Shown piece by piece: positions 39,904 to 50,785 of a DNA stretch of 64,000 nt. Positions within the stretch are counted from its first letter, which is position 1. Every line of letters begins with the position of its first letter. Source of the stretch: DASXRA01 sp035263725 (lineage in GTDB: Bacteria; Actinomycetota; Actinomycetes; Mycobacteriales; Jatrophihabitantaceae); NCBI GenBank assembly GCA_035263725.1, contig DATFRC010000035.1:1-64000 (forward strand), read 5' to 3'. Made by a program: the position numbers and the translations under genes. The notes under the pieces were generated by a model. The model did no database searches, had not been told where the DNA came from, and worked only from the letters and a program-made list of their open reading frames with translations.

Positions 39904-40506
39904 ATGGCGCGGCAGGTCGATGGGGTTTGGCTGCCCGAGCGCGTATCCGGACACCCTGCGCTCGAGCTGAACAACACCGTCGGTGGCTGGGGCTACGCCG
40001 AGCCGCGGGAGTACCTCGTCGACTACAGCGCACTGATCCTGCTCGCCCGCGACGTCCAGCTAGTAACGCCCGCCGACGCCTCTGCTCTGCTTACCGCCAC
40101 GCAACGGTCGCCGAGGCAGGCCGATGCGGCGCTGTGCGACGTCAAGCGGTTGCGGTTCGCGCTGCACGCTGCGATGGTCGACAATTCGGCGGACGCCGCC
40201 GCGCAGCTACACAAGTTTGTGACCGGCGCAGTGCGCGCATCGCGCTACGTGCGCGACGAGGCATCCGCTCTGAGGTTGGACGGCGGCGCGGGCCTGCGCA
40301 TGCCGCTTCACCGGTTCACGCTGTCGTTAGCGACATTGCTGGAGCAATATCCCCGGCGCGCGATTCGCAGCTGTGCTGACGATGCGTGCGGGTGGTTGTT
40401 CCTCGACCCCTCCGGCCGCCGCCGCTGGTGCGAGATGGCCGTCTGCGGCAACCGCGCAAAGGCGCGCCGCTACGCCCAGCGCCACAAGCCTCGTGGCGAA
40501 GCGTGA
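39904..40506 (+). CDS. CGNR zinc-finger protein (ABATE domain)
   Basis: 200 residues. The N-terminal about 140 residues are the helical ABATE-type domain (GHPALELNNTVGGWG). The C-terminus is a zf-CGNR zinc finger with cysteines in SCADDACGWLFLD and WCEMAVCGNRAKARRYAQR, thought to bind DNA. Such proteins are stress-linked putative regulators. It faces the ABC exporter operon across a short gap, so it may control that operon, itself, or both. The stop codon overlaps palindromic repeat copy 2. Confidence 0.9.
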   Translation: MARQVDGVWLPERVSGHPALELNNTVGGWGYAEPREYLVDYSALILLARDVQLVTPADASALLTATQRSPRQADAALCDVKRLRFALHAAMVDNSADAAAQLHKFVTGAVRASRYVRDEASALRLDGGAGLRMPLHRFTLSLATLLEQYPRRAIRSCADDACGWLFLDPSGRRRWCEMAVCGNRAKARRYAQRHKPRGEA

Positions 40507-40548
40507 TGTTGGAGCTGTGGTTGAATACCAGCCACAACTCCAAGATCA
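40504..40548 (+). repeat. palindromic intergenic repeat, copy 2
   Basis: Outer arms TGATGTTGGA (40504-40513) and TCCAAGATCA (40539-40548) pair with one mismatch. The inner parts GCTGTGG and CCACAAC continue the stem to about 17 bp with two mismatches in all. It fills the 39-bp gap between the convergent CGNR and hspR genes and overlaps both stop codons. Confidence 0.8.
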
Positions 40549-40920
40549 TCGCGTGTGGGGACGCGACTTCCAGACGACCAGCGCGGTCGAGCGGCGGGAG
40601 TTCAGCTCCTGGTAGGCCTGCTCGAGCTCGTGGTTCAGCTCGGTCACCCGGGCGCGCAGCGCGTCGACGTGGGCCTCGAGCTCGATGATCCGCTTGATGC
40701 CGGCGAGGTTGACGCCCTCCTGCTGGGAGAGCCGCTGCACCTGGCGCAGCAGCGCCACGTCGCGCGCGGAGTAGCGGCGCCCACCACCGACGGTGCGCCC
40801 CGGCGTCACCAGCCCGAGCCGGTCGTACTGGCGCAGCGTCTGCGCGTGCATACCGGCGAGCTGCGCCGCGACGGAGATCACGAATACCGGGGCGTCGTCA
40901 GGGACGTGGGGCTCAGCCAT
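40546..40920 (-). CDS. hspR: heat-shock repressor HspR (MerR family)
   Basis: 124 residues. The MerR-type helix-turn-helix (VFVISVAAQLAGMHAQTLRQYDRLGLV) and wing (GGGRRYSARDVALL) are followed by a coiled-coil dimerisation helix. HspR represses dnaK and clpB operons at HAIR sites, with DnaK as co-repressor. ATG 40920 begins the conserved part and overlaps dnaJ by 8 bp; the frame is open upstream but unlike HspR. It is last in the dnaK-grpE-dnaJ-hspR operon, giving feedback control. Confidence 0.95.
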   Translation of the reverse strand: MAEPHVPDDAPVFVISVAAQLAGMHAQTLRQYDRLGLVTPGRTVGGGRRYSARDVALLRQVQRLSQQEGVNLAGIKRIIELEAHVDALRARVTELNHELEQAYQELNSRRSTALVVWKSRPHTR

Positions 40921-42103
40921 GACCCTTCTCCCCGGTCCGGACAGCGGCCGTGATGCGCGGCCTCGGGTCGTCCTGGCTGGACGCCGCGGCGTACTTCTCC
41001 AGTGCCTCGCGTGCCTCACCGCTCAGCTTCTGCGGCACCGCCACTTCGACGGTGACCAGCAGATCGCCGTGGCCGCCGCCGCGCTTGCTGATACCGCGAC
41101 CGCGCACCCGGAGCGTCCGCCCAGTGGCTGTGCCGGCCGGTACCTTGAGCGAGACGGCGCCGTCGAGGGTAGGCACGCGCAGCGTGGTGCCCAGCGCCGC
41201 TTCGGCATAGGTGATCGGCACAGTCAGCGTCAGGTTGTCGCCGCGACGTCCGAACAGCTCGTGTGTGCCCACGTGCACCGTGACGAACAGGTCGCCGGCC
41301 GGACCGCCGCGCACGCCTGGCGTGCCTTTGCCCGCGATACGCAGCCGCGCGCCGTCGCGCACGCCCGCCGGCACCCGGACGTTGATCGTGCGGGTCTGCG
41401 TGGTGACGCCGGTGCCGTGGCACTCCGGGCACGGGTCGTCGATGATCTGGCCGGTGCCCCGGCAATCGCGGCACGGCTCGCTGAACCCGAACGCACCCTG
41501 GTTGCGGCTGACAAATCCGCTACCTCCACAGGTCGGGCACACGTGTGGGCTGGTGCCGGGTCGCGCACCGGATCCGTGGCAGGTGTGGCACGTCCCCGGC
41601 CCGGACAGCTTCAACGGCAGCATGACTCCGTGCACCGCCTCGTCGAAGCCCAGCGTTACCTCGGCTTCGACGTCCTGCCCTCGGGTCGGGCCGACGTTGC
41701 GCCGCCGGGTGGTCGTGCCCCCGGTGAAAAGCCCACCGAAGATGTCACCGAGCCCGCCGCCCGTGCCGGCGCTGCCCATGCCACCGGTGCCGCTGAAGAG
41801 GTCGCCCACGTCGAACGTGCCGTCGCCGCTGGGGAATCCGCCCGCACCGGGGCGGAATCCGCCACCTGCGAACAGCGTCCGCGCCTCGTCATACTCCTTG
41901 CGGCGCTTCTCGTCCGAGAGAACGTCATACGCCTCGGACACTTCCTTGAACTTGGCTTCTGCCTCAGCGTTGCCGGGGTTCTTGTCAGGATGCAGTTCCC
42001 GGGCAAGCTTGCGGTACGCCTTCTTGATGTCGGCGGGGGACGCGTCCTTGGCGACGCCCAGCGCCTTGTAATAGTCCTTCTCGATGTAGTCCTTAGTGCT
42101 CAC
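40913..42103 (-). CDS. dnaJ: co-chaperone DnaJ
   Basis: 396 residues of a type I Hsp40. The J-domain has HPDKNPG, a Gly/Phe-rich stretch covers about 75-135, and four zinc-finger repeats follow (CHTCHGSG, CPTCGGSG, CRDCRGTG, CPECHGTG). The C-terminal substrate domains end the protein. It lies 19 bp after grpE and overlaps hspR by 8 bp. It stimulates the DnaK ATPase. Confidence 0.97.
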   Translation of the reverse strand: MSTKDYIEKDYYKALGVAKDASPADIKKAYRKLARELHPDKNPGNAEAEAKFKEVSEAYDVLSDEKRRKEYDEARTLFAGGGFRPGAGGFPSGDGTFDVGDLFSGTGGMGSAGTGGGLGDIFGGLFTGGTTTRRRNVGPTRGQDVEAEVTLGFDEAVHGVMLPLKLSGPGTCHTCHGSGARPGTSPHVCPTCGGSGFVSRNQGAFGFSEPCRDCRGTGQIIDDPCPECHGTGVTTQTRTINVRVPAGVRDGARLRIAGKGTPGVRGGPAGDLFVTVHVGTHELFGRRGDNLTLTVPITYAEAALGTTLRVPTLDGAVSLKVPAGTATGRTLRVRGRGISKRGGGHGDLLVTVEVAVPQKLSGEAREALEKYAAASSQDDPRPRITAAVRTGEKGHG

Positions 42104-42122
42104 CGAACGTCACCTCCTGTCT

Positions 42123-42682
42123 CTACTCGTCTGCGGCTTGCGGTGCCGGGTCCGTCACCCCGACCATCGCCGGACGCAACAACCGGTCGCCCTGCTTGTA
42201 GCCGCGGCGCAGCACCGTGGTAGCGGTCGGTTCGGTGACCTCCGGGCTCTCCTCGTGCATGACTGCTTCGTGAACGGTCGGGTCGAACGGGTCGCCCGGT
42301 TCGCCGAATGCGGCCAGCCCGAGCTTGCCCAGCACGGTCTCGAGCTGGTCGGCTACCGACTTGAACGCGCCGGTCAGGTCGCCGTGGGCCCGAGCCCGGT
42401 CGATGTCGTCGAGCACCGGCAGCAGCCCGACCAACGCGTTACCTACCGCAGCCTCGGCTAGCGCCCCCCGGTCGCGCTCGACGCGCTTGCGGTAGTTGGC
42501 GAATTCGGCCTGGACCCGCTGTAGGTCTCGGGTGCGCTCTTCAAGCATCAGTGCTTCAGCCTTCGGCACGTTCTCCTCGGTGGGCGGAGGCTCCGGCATC
42601 GCATGGCGGGGCTCGCCCGTCACCGGGTCGAGCCGCCGCTTATCCCGTATGACAACAGGTTCATGCTGCGGGTTCTCAGAAG

Positions 42683-42686
<4 letters not shown>
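42123..42686 (-). CDS. grpE: nucleotide exchange factor GrpE
   Basis: 187 residues. A disordered, charged N-terminus leads to a long coiled coil (EALMLEERTRDLQRVQAEFANYRKRVERD) and the beta-domain with FDPTVHEAVMHEE and TVLRRGYKQGDRLLRPAMV. It exchanges ADP on DnaK. The start overlaps the dnaK stop by 4 bp. Confidence 0.97.
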
Positions 42687-44551
<1,865 letters not shown>

Positions 44552-44594
44552 TGGCTGTACTCCCTATGCTCTAGTGCTTGCTTCAATCAATAGA

Positions 44595-44615
44595 ACTGAG
44601 TCGGGTCCGCTCATG
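44595..44615 (-). promoter_or_regulatory. HAIR-like element of the dnaK operon
   Basis: CATGAGC-N7-ACTCAGT on the minus strand matches the HspR consensus with two mismatches per half. It shares the core TGAGCGGA with the clpB site. It lies 44 bp before dnaK. Confidence 0.6.
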
Positions 44616-44719
44616 TTCCCGGGAGCCATTATGCCCTCCTCGGGCGGGCGCGCCATAGGCCTCCGCGGAGTCGCTTTCCCGTCATATCGGGTGGGTGCTG
44701 TCGCCTCCAGGCCGAGCGC

Positions 44720-44731
44720 CACACTAGACGG
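44720..44731 (+). promoter_or_regulatory. possible leaderless -10 element of the CtaG-like gene
   Basis: CACACT (44720-44725) plus 6 nt precede the GTG at 44732. The first base departs from TANNNT, so this is weak. Confidence 0.35.
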
Positions 44732-45853
44732 GTGAGCACGCAGCGCGACGCTCGGCGCAGCGCGGATACCGTCTGGATCGCCTGGCTGGTGGCGGGCGCC
44801 GTGATCGTCGTCCTCACTGTCAACGTCGTGCGTCACCTGGCCGCCCGGCACCACGTGCACACGCCCGCCAGCGATGCCATCTTCCGGGCGGGCGGTACGC
44901 CGCTCGGCCCGCTGCTCAGCCACCGGCTCCTCACCACCTGGAGCGTCGATGCGGTCGCGCTCGCGGTGCTCGCAGGGCTCGGCGCCGGGTACGCCACGGC
45001 CGTCGTACGACGGCGCCGCCTGACCGCATCACCGTGGCCGGCGGCCCGCAGCCTGTCGTTCGCGGCCGGCCTCGCGGTCTGTGCATACGCGACGTCCGGG
45101 GCGATCGCGGTGTACGACAAGGCGCTGTTTTCCGCGCACATGGTTGGGCACCTGGCGCTCGTAATGGTGGCCCCGGCCCTGTTCGCGGCGGGCAGCCCGC
45201 TGCGGCTTGCGGTCGAGGCCGGCTCGAAGCGAGTGGAGCACATCGCGCAAGGACGCGTCGTCACATTCCTCACCGCGCCCCCAGTGGCGCTCGCGTGCTA
45301 CGCCGGGGTAATCGTCGGCAGCCATCTGACCGGGTTGATGGACACGATCATGCGGTCCACCACCGCCGGGCAGGTCGAGCACCTCGTCTACCTGCTGGTG
45401 GGTTACCAGTTCTTCGTTCTGGTCATCGGCGACGAGCCGATCAGATGGCGGCTCTCGACGCCGGCCCGATGGGGGCTGCTGGCGCTTGCGATGGCGGTCG
45501 ACACGTTCACCGGCGTAACACTGATGATGTCGAGCACCGCCGTCGCGATGTCTCCGCCCGCTGGCCTTTCCGTCGATCCACTCGCCGACACCCACACCGG
45601 CGGGGCGATCATGTGGTTCGGCGGTGACGGCATCATGGCCGTTGTCATGATCGCGCTGGTGATCGGATGGGCGCGCACTTCGGGACGCTCACTGCGCGAC
45701 CGGTCCAGCTGGTTGGAGCAGGCTCGCGCGGCGACGCTCTCCGACAGGGCCGGCGGACACCGCGCAGACGGCGACATCGACGACGACCAGGCCCGGCTCG
45801 ACGCCTACAACGCGTGGCTGGCGCAAGTAGCCGAGCGCGACCGCGCGCAGTGA
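44732..45853 (+). CDS. CtaG-like cytochrome c oxidase assembly protein
   Basis: 373 residues with about eight hydrophobic segments. It is of the caa3-type CtaG family, which has conserved histidines in membrane segments (FSAHMVGHLALVMVAPALFAAGSPLRL) and helps copper loading of cytochrome oxidase in Bacillus. The core has GQVEHLVYLLVGYQFFVLVIGDEP. The C-terminal about 60 residues are soluble and charged. No oxidase gene is nearby. It is divergent from dnaK and ends 3 bp before convergent hutF. Confidence 0.87.
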   Translation: MSTQRDARRSADTVWIAWLVAGAVIVVLTVNVVRHLAARHHVHTPASDAIFRAGGTPLGPLLSHRLLTTWSVDAVALAVLAGLGAGYATAVVRRRRLTASPWPAARSLSFAAGLAVCAYATSGAIAVYDKALFSAHMVGHLALVMVAPALFAAGSPLRLAVEAGSKRVEHIAQGRVVTFLTAPPVALACYAGVIVGSHLTGLMDTIMRSTTAGQVEHLVYLLVGYQFFVLVIGDEPIRWRLSTPARWGLLALAMAVDTFTGVTLMMSSTAVAMSPPAGLSVDPLADTHTGGAIMWFGGDGIMAVVMIALVIGWARTSGRSLRDRSSWLEQARAATLSDRAGGHRADGDIDDDQARLDAYNAWLAQVAERDRAQ

Positions 45854-45856
45854 GCC

Positions 45857-47152
45857 TCAGAGCGGCCGGATCGCGGCATGTAGCAGCGCGCCAATGTCAC
45901 CGAGCACGTGCCGTCCGCCGCTGACGATCATCTGCCCGTCGACGATCACGGTGTCGACATCGGCGGCGGAGGCCGCGAACACCGCCTGAGCCGGGTCGAC
46001 ACCAGCGGTACGGACGGTGTCCAGCCGTACTGCCACCAGGTCGGCGCGCATGCCCGGGGCGATGCGCCCCGCGTCGGGCCAGCCCAGGCAGTCGTGGCCG
46101 GTCAGCGCGGCGACGAGTTGCGCCGGGCTGAACCGTCCACGGTGACCGGTGGCCAGGCGCTCATGCATCTCGAGGGCACGCGCCTCCTCGAACATGTCGA
46201 TCATCGCGTGCTGGTCGGTGCCCAAGGTGATCGGCGCCCCGGCGTCGTAGAGACGGCGGGACGGTCCGATGCCATCGGCAAGATCCCGTTCGGTCGTGGG
46301 ACAGATGCTCACCGTGCTGGCCGAGCCGCCGAGCAGCGCGATGTCAGCGCCGGTCACGTGCGTGGCGTGCACCGCCGTGGTGTCTTCGCTGAGTGCGCCG
46401 GCATCGGCCAGCAGTTGCGCCGGCGTCACACCGTATGCGGCAAGACACTGTTCATTCTCGGCCGGCTGCTCGGACAGGTGGACATGTAGCGGCCGACCCG
46501 CTGCCGCCTCGACCACCTCGGGCAGCGCCTCGCGCGGCACCGCCCGCACCGAGTGGATCGCCGCGCCGATCACGCTGTGCTCGTCCGGAGCGAGCGCGGC
46601 GACGCGGTTCGCCCACGCCGCAGCGCTGCCGTCGCCGAACCGTCGCGCGACTCCGGACAGCGGCCGGCCGATGCCGCCGGTGAGGTAGCACGCGTCGAGC
46701 AGGGTGAGCCTGATGCCGGCTTCGCGCGCGGCCGAGCGCAGCGCCTGCCCCATGACGTTCGGGTCGGTGTACGGGCGGCCGTCCGGGGCGTGGTGAAGGT
46801 AGTGGAACTCCCCGACAGTGCTCACTCCGGCGAGCGCCATCTCGGCGTAGGTGGCCCGCGCCAGCGCGAAGTACGAGTCCGGGTCGAGGCGGCCTGCGAC
46901 GGCATACATGCGATCGCGCCACGTCCAGAACGTCGCTGACTCGTGGGTGCGCCCGCGCAGTGCTCGGTGGAACGCGTGGCTGTGCGTGTTCGCGAAGCCG
47001 GGCAACACCAGCCCGGGGAGCGGCACGTCGCCCTGCTGCGGGGCGGCGGTCTCCACGGCGGTGATCCGTCCACTGTGGACGGTGATGCGAGCGTCAGAGG
47101 TGACGCCGTCGCTGTCGCCCAGCCAGGCGTGTGGGGCGAAGAACGTGCTCAC
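45857..47152 (-). CDS. hutF: formimidoylglutamate deiminase
   Basis: 431 residues of the amidohydrolase superfamily. HutF converts N-formimino-glutamate to N-formyl-glutamate in the five-step histidine pathway. The metal motif is NTHSHAFHRAL, and further ligands are in HVHLSEQ, ATHVTGADI and LGTDQHAM. GTG 47152 is chosen because it overlaps the stop of the upstream amidohydrolase (GTGA); upstream in-frame residues are Arg-rich and not HutF-like. hutH, hutU and hutI are not in the window. Confidence 0.9.
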   Translation of the reverse strand: MSTFFAPHAWLGDSDGVTSDARITVHSGRITAVETAAPQQGDVPLPGLVLPGFANTHSHAFHRALRGRTHESATFWTWRDRMYAVAGRLDPDSYFALARATYAEMALAGVSTVGEFHYLHHAPDGRPYTDPNVMGQALRSAAREAGIRLTLLDACYLTGGIGRPLSGVARRFGDGSAAAWANRVAALAPDEHSVIGAAIHSVRAVPREALPEVVEAAAGRPLHVHLSEQPAENEQCLAAYGVTPAQLLADAGALSEDTTAVHATHVTGADIALLGGSASTVSICPTTERDLADGIGPSRRLYDAGAPITLGTDQHAMIDMFEEARALEMHERLATGHRGRFSPAQLVAALTGHDCLGWPDAGRIAPGMRADLVAVRLDTVRTAGVDPAQAVFAASAADVDTVIVDGQMIVSGGRHVLGDIGALLHAAIRPL

Positions 47153-48306
47153 TGCGCCAGATCGTGCAGCACCGCGGTGAGCGCCGCGACACCGGCCAGG
47201 CAGTCGGCGTGCTCGGCGAACTCGGCCGGCGAGTGCGACACTCCGGTGGGATTGCGCACGAACAGCATTGCGGTCGGAATTCCCTCGCCCGCAAGGACTC
47301 CGGCGTCGTGGCCCGCTCCGGTGCCGAGCTCTGGTGGATGGCCCAGCACGGCGGCCACCCGCTCGCGCAGCGGCCGGTCGAACTCGGTCTCGTCCGTCCA
47401 CGACTCCTCGGCAGCGGGCGCCCCGAGCGAGGCGACAACCCGGCGCACCGCGTCGGCCCGCGGCGCCCGGGCGTCAACCCACGCGGTGACCCGCGACGGG
47501 ATGGCGTTCACACCGTTCGGCTCGACACGCACTTTGCCGCAGGTGGCCACCGCGCCCTGCCGCTCGGCCGCGTCACGGGCGGCCAGCACCAGCCGAGCGT
47601 AGTCGAGCATCGGATCGTGGCGGTCGGCCAGCCGGGTGGTGCCCGCGTGGTTGGCCTCGCCGACCAGCTCGACCCGCCACCGTCCGTGCGGCCAGATCGC
47701 GGTGCCGACCCCGATGGGCGCGCCGAGGTCGACCAGGCCGCGTCCCTGCTCGACGTGCAGTTCGACGAACGTGTCCACTCGGCCGAGCGCCTCTGGGTCG
47801 GGGGCCGGATCTTCGCGGCGGGCGGCCCGCAGCGCCTCGGCCATCGTGACGCCGTCGTTGTCACGAAGGGCCAGCGCGCGCTCGGGCGTGAGCCGGCCGG
47901 TGAGCAGCCGGGACCCCGCACAGGCGATCCCGAACCGGGCGCCCTCCTCGTCGGCGAAGTTCACCACGCCGATGGGACGCGAGGGCACGAACCCCTTGCC
48001 GCGTAGGGCATCCACCGCGCAGAACGCCGATACGATCCCTAGCGGTCCGTCGAACGCCCCGCCGTCGGGCACGGAGTCGAGGTGGCTACCGGCCACGACG
48101 CCCGGTTCGTCGGCCGACGGCGTGCCCCACCAGGCCCACTGGTTGCCGGCCCGGTCCTCGACGAGCTCAAGGCCACGCACCAGCGCCGCCGCGGCGAACC
48201 ACTCCCGCAGCGCCAGGTCCGCCGGCGTCCAGGCGAAGCGTCGGTAACCGCCCGAGGGCAACCGACCGACCGGCGCGAGGTCGGCCCAGAGTGCGTCGAA
48301 GCTCAC
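47149..48306 (-). CDS. AllC-like Zn amidohydrolase (M20 carbamoylase/allantoate type)
   Basis: 385 residues of the peptidase M20 fold. Metal and catalytic motifs are GSHLDSVPDGGAFDG, FADEEGARFG, LHVEQGRGLVDLG, GEANHAGTTRLADRHD and GAGHDAGVL. The family hydrolyses N-carbamoyl amino acids or allantoate. Next to hutF (4-bp GTGA overlap) it more likely removes the N-formyl group from formylglutamate, in place of HutG, as proposed for actinobacterial hut loci; that is inference. It lies 12 bp after the substrate-binding protein gene, in the same run as the transporter. Confidence 0.8.
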   Translation of the reverse strand: MSFDALWADLAPVGRLPSGGYRRFAWTPADLALREWFAAAALVRGLELVEDRAGNQWAWWGTPSADEPGVVAGSHLDSVPDGGAFDGPLGIVSAFCAVDALRGKGFVPSRPIGVVNFADEEGARFGIACAGSRLLTGRLTPERALALRDNDGVTMAEALRAARREDPAPDPEALGRVDTFVELHVEQGRGLVDLGAPIGVGTAIWPHGRWRVELVGEANHAGTTRLADRHDPMLDYARLVLAARDAAERQGAVATCGKVRVEPNGVNAIPSRVTAWVDARAPRADAVRRVVASLGAPAAEESWTDETEFDRPLRERVAAVLGHPPELGTGAGHDAGVLAGEGIPTAMLFVRNPTGVSHSPAEFAEHADCLAGVAALTAVLHDLAQ

Positions 48307-48318
48307 CGCGCCAGCCGG

Positions 48319-49287
48319 TCAGCCCAGACCGACGCTGGCCAGCCAGTCCTTGGCTACCTTGTCCGGGTCGCCGCTGCTCGCCTGGGCGACGAGGCTGGCC
48401 AGCGTCTTGGTGTCGAGCTTCGCCGACACGGCGTTGCACGCGTCCACCATCGGCTGGGTCAGCTTCGACTTGGTCACGATCGGGACGATGTTCTGCGCTG
48501 CGAACATGCTCTTGGGGTCGGTCAGCGACACGAAGCTGTTCTTCGCGATCGACGAGTCGGTGGAGAAAATGTCAGCCGCGTCAATCGTGCCGTTCTTCAG
48601 TGAGGTGACGGTGATCGCGCCGCCGGCCTCCAGCGGGGTGAAGCGCCCGAACGTGACGCCGTAGACGCTCTTCAGCGCCGGTACACCGTCCGGACGGGTT
48701 TTGAACTGCGCCGGCGCGCCCAGCGTCAGCTTGCTCGCTACCGAGGCGAGATCACCGATCGACGTGAGGTGATACTTCTGCGCGGTCGCATGAGTAACCG
48801 TGATCGTGTCACTGTCCTGGGCGGCCGCGTATTGCAGTGCGACCTGTTTCGGGTCGAGCTTCTGCTGTAGCGCGGCGTACACGTCGCTCGGCGTCTTGGC
48901 GGTCGCGGACGCGTCCAGGAAGCTGAGGATCGAGCCGCTGTACTCGGGGATGAAGTCGATCGAGCCGTCGTCCAGCGCCTTCATGTAGATGGGACGCTCG
49001 CCGATGTTGAGGTGCTTGCTGACCTTGACGCCCTTGGCCGACATGGCATCGCCGTAGATGTCGGCAAGCAGGACGTTCTCGGTGAAGCCGGCCGAGCCGA
49101 CGGTGAGCGAGCCGGGGCCGGCCGGGTAACCGCCGGCGCCGGTCGCCGTCTCAGTAGGCGACGCGGTCGTCGCCGCGGGCGAGGTGGCCGGCGACGTCGT
49201 CTTGCTCGAACTCCCGCTGCTGCCGCAGGCAGCGAGCGCGAGGACCGAGGCCAGCACGCCTGCGGCGAGCAGATAGGTGCGTTTCAT
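48319..49287 (-). CDS. quaternary-amine-type ABC transporter substrate-binding lipoprotein
   Basis: 322 residues. A signal peptide ends in the lipobox ALAAC (Cys21), a Ser/Thr-rich linker follows, and residues from about 60 form an OpuAC/OsmX-like periplasmic-binding domain (LTVGSAGFTENVLLADIYGDAM, VSKHLNIGERPIYMKAL, FIPEYSGSILSFL). GGAG stands 5 nt before the ATG. Annotation tools would call it glycine-betaine-binding, but the ligand is unproven and hutF lies downstream. It is the last transporter gene, 35 bp after the second permease. Confidence 0.85.
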   Translation of the reverse strand: MKRTYLLAAGVLASVLALAACGSSGSSSKTTSPATSPAATTASPTETATGAGGYPAGPGSLTVGSAGFTENVLLADIYGDAMSAKGVKVSKHLNIGERPIYMKALDDGSIDFIPEYSGSILSFLDASATAKTPSDVYAALQQKLDPKQVALQYAAAQDSDTITVTHATAQKYHLTSIGDLASVASKLTLGAPAQFKTRPDGVPALKSVYGVTFGRFTPLEAGGAITVTSLKNGTIDAADIFSTDSSIAKNSFVSLTDPKSMFAAQNIVPIVTKSKLTQPMVDACNAVSAKLDTKTLASLVAQASSGDPDKVAKDWLASVGLG

Positions 49288-49322
49288 ATCTCTCCTTTGT
49301 CAGACATTCATGTCGGGTCAGA

Positions 49323-50135
49323 TCAGGCCGGCGCCAACTCCAGTTCTGCGGCCGTGCGGCTCCCGCGCCTGGAAAACCGCTCGGAGACGCCTGGCGACAC
49401 GATCAGCCGCTCGACCCCGATCAATGCCAGGTCGGCGACGACCGCGAGCAGAGCGACGATGATGCCGGCGCTCACCATCGCCGGATAGCCGCTGTGTGGG
49501 TCGTTGATCGTTTGCGTGCCGTCGATGATGAGCCGGCCCAGACCGCCGAGGAACGGGGCGTACGCGGCAACGGTCGCGGTGGCGATCACCTGCAGCGTCG
49601 AACTGCGCAGCCCGGACATGATCAGTGGCAACGCGATCGGGAACTCGACCTGGCGCACCACCTGCCCGCCGGTCATGCCCATGCCTTTCGCCGCGTCGCG
49701 AACCGCCGGGTCGACGTTCTGTACGCCGGCGTACGTACTCGTCAAAATCGGCGGGATGGCCAGCACCACAAGCACGATCTCGACCACCACGAAGTACGGG
49801 AACGCACCGATCGGCACCAGCCCCGGGATGGTCGTAGTGGCGTGGATCTTGGGCGATAGCCAGATGACTAGCAGCACGACGAAGCCCAGCGACGGCACGG
49901 CGCGCAGTCCGTTGGCCAGGCCGGCGACCGCCAGCACACCCCGGCCGGTGTGCCCGATCCAAAGGCCGAGCGGCAACGCGATCAGCGTCGCGACGGCGAT
50001 CGCGATCAGCGTGTAGAACACGTGCTCGCGGATGTGCACGAGCAGCCCGTTCGGACCCCACCAGTTCGCCGGGTCGTTGAGCCACACACCCACCCGGTCG
50101 AGGTTGAGGCCGTTGTTGTCGGCCAGCGCGCTCAT
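49323..50135 (-). CDS. quaternary-amine-type ABC transporter permease (second)
   Basis: 270 residues with about six membrane segments and the permease EAA-type loop (DAAKGMGMTGGQVVRQVEFPIALPLIMSG). It has the OpuB/OsmY-like pattern LPLGLWIGHTGRGVLAVAGLANGLRAVPSLGF. ATG 50135 overlaps the stop of the first permease by 4 bp; the frame is open upstream in the other permease's sequence but is a shadow. It pairs with the first permease to form the channel. Confidence 0.92.
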   Translation of the reverse strand: MSALADNNGLNLDRVGVWLNDPANWWGPNGLLVHIREHVFYTLIAIAVATLIALPLGLWIGHTGRGVLAVAGLANGLRAVPSLGFVVLLVIWLSPKIHATTTIPGLVPIGAFPYFVVVEIVLVVLAIPPILTSTYAGVQNVDPAVRDAAKGMGMTGGQVVRQVEFPIALPLIMSGLRSSTLQVIATATVAAYAPFLGGLGRLIIDGTQTINDPHSGYPAMVSAGIIVALLAVVADLALIGVERLIVSPGVSERFSRRGSRTAAELELAPA

Positions 50136-50785
50136 CGCTCCCGCACCGCCTGCTGCCAGGGCGTGAGCAGCCGGATGCCCAGCACGATCACGACGTCGAA
50201 CAGCAGCGCCAGCACGACGATCAGGATCAGGCCGAGCAGGATCGGCGGCAGCGAGTTCAGCTGCGATCCCTCGGTGAACAGCGTGCCGAGTTGGGCCACG
50301 CCTAGCAGGGACGCCACCGAAACGAGGCTGACGTTGGACACGGCTGCCACTCGCAGTCCGGCGCCGATCACCGGCACCGCGATCGGAAACTGCACGGCAA
50401 ACAGGCGTTGCCGGTTGGTGTACCCCATGGCCGACGCCGCCGACAGGGTCGTGTTCGAGACGGACGAGAGGCCGTCGGCCACCACGCGTACCAGCAGCGC
50501 CACGGTGTAGACCGTGAGGGCGACGGCCACGTTGATCGGCGACAGGATCCGCGTGCCGAGCAGACCCGGCAGCACCAGGAACAGCACGAGCGACGGGATG
50601 GTGTAGGCCAGCCCGGCCACCGTGACCACCGGCGGGTACGTCCAGCGATAGCGACTGGCCAGCCAGCCGATGGGCAGCGCGATGATTAGCCCGACGACCA
50701 GCGGCAGTGCGGCCAGCCAGATCGTCGTCCAAGTCCAGTGCACGACGTCGCTCTGGTTGTCGCGGAAGTATGTCCACACATTCAT
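50132..50785 (-). CDS. quaternary-amine-type ABC transporter permease (first)
   Basis: 217 residues, about five to six hydrophobic segments, with the loop SAASAMGYTNRQRLFAVQFPIAVPVIGAG. It starts MNVWTYFRDNQSDVVHWTWTTIWLAALPLVVGLIIALPIGW. ATG 50785 overlaps the ATPase stop by 4 bp. It is coupled to the second permease by another 4-bp overlap. Confidence 0.92.
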   Translation of the reverse strand: MNVWTYFRDNQSDVVHWTWTTIWLAALPLVVGLIIALPIGWLASRYRWTYPPVVTVAGLAYTIPSLVLFLVLPGLLGTRILSPINVAVALTVYTVALLVRVVADGLSSVSNTTLSAASAMGYTNRQRLFAVQFPIAVPVIGAGLRVAAVSNVSLVSVASLLGVAQLGTLFTEGSQLNSLPPILLGLILIVVLALLFDVVIVLGIRLLTPWQQAVRER

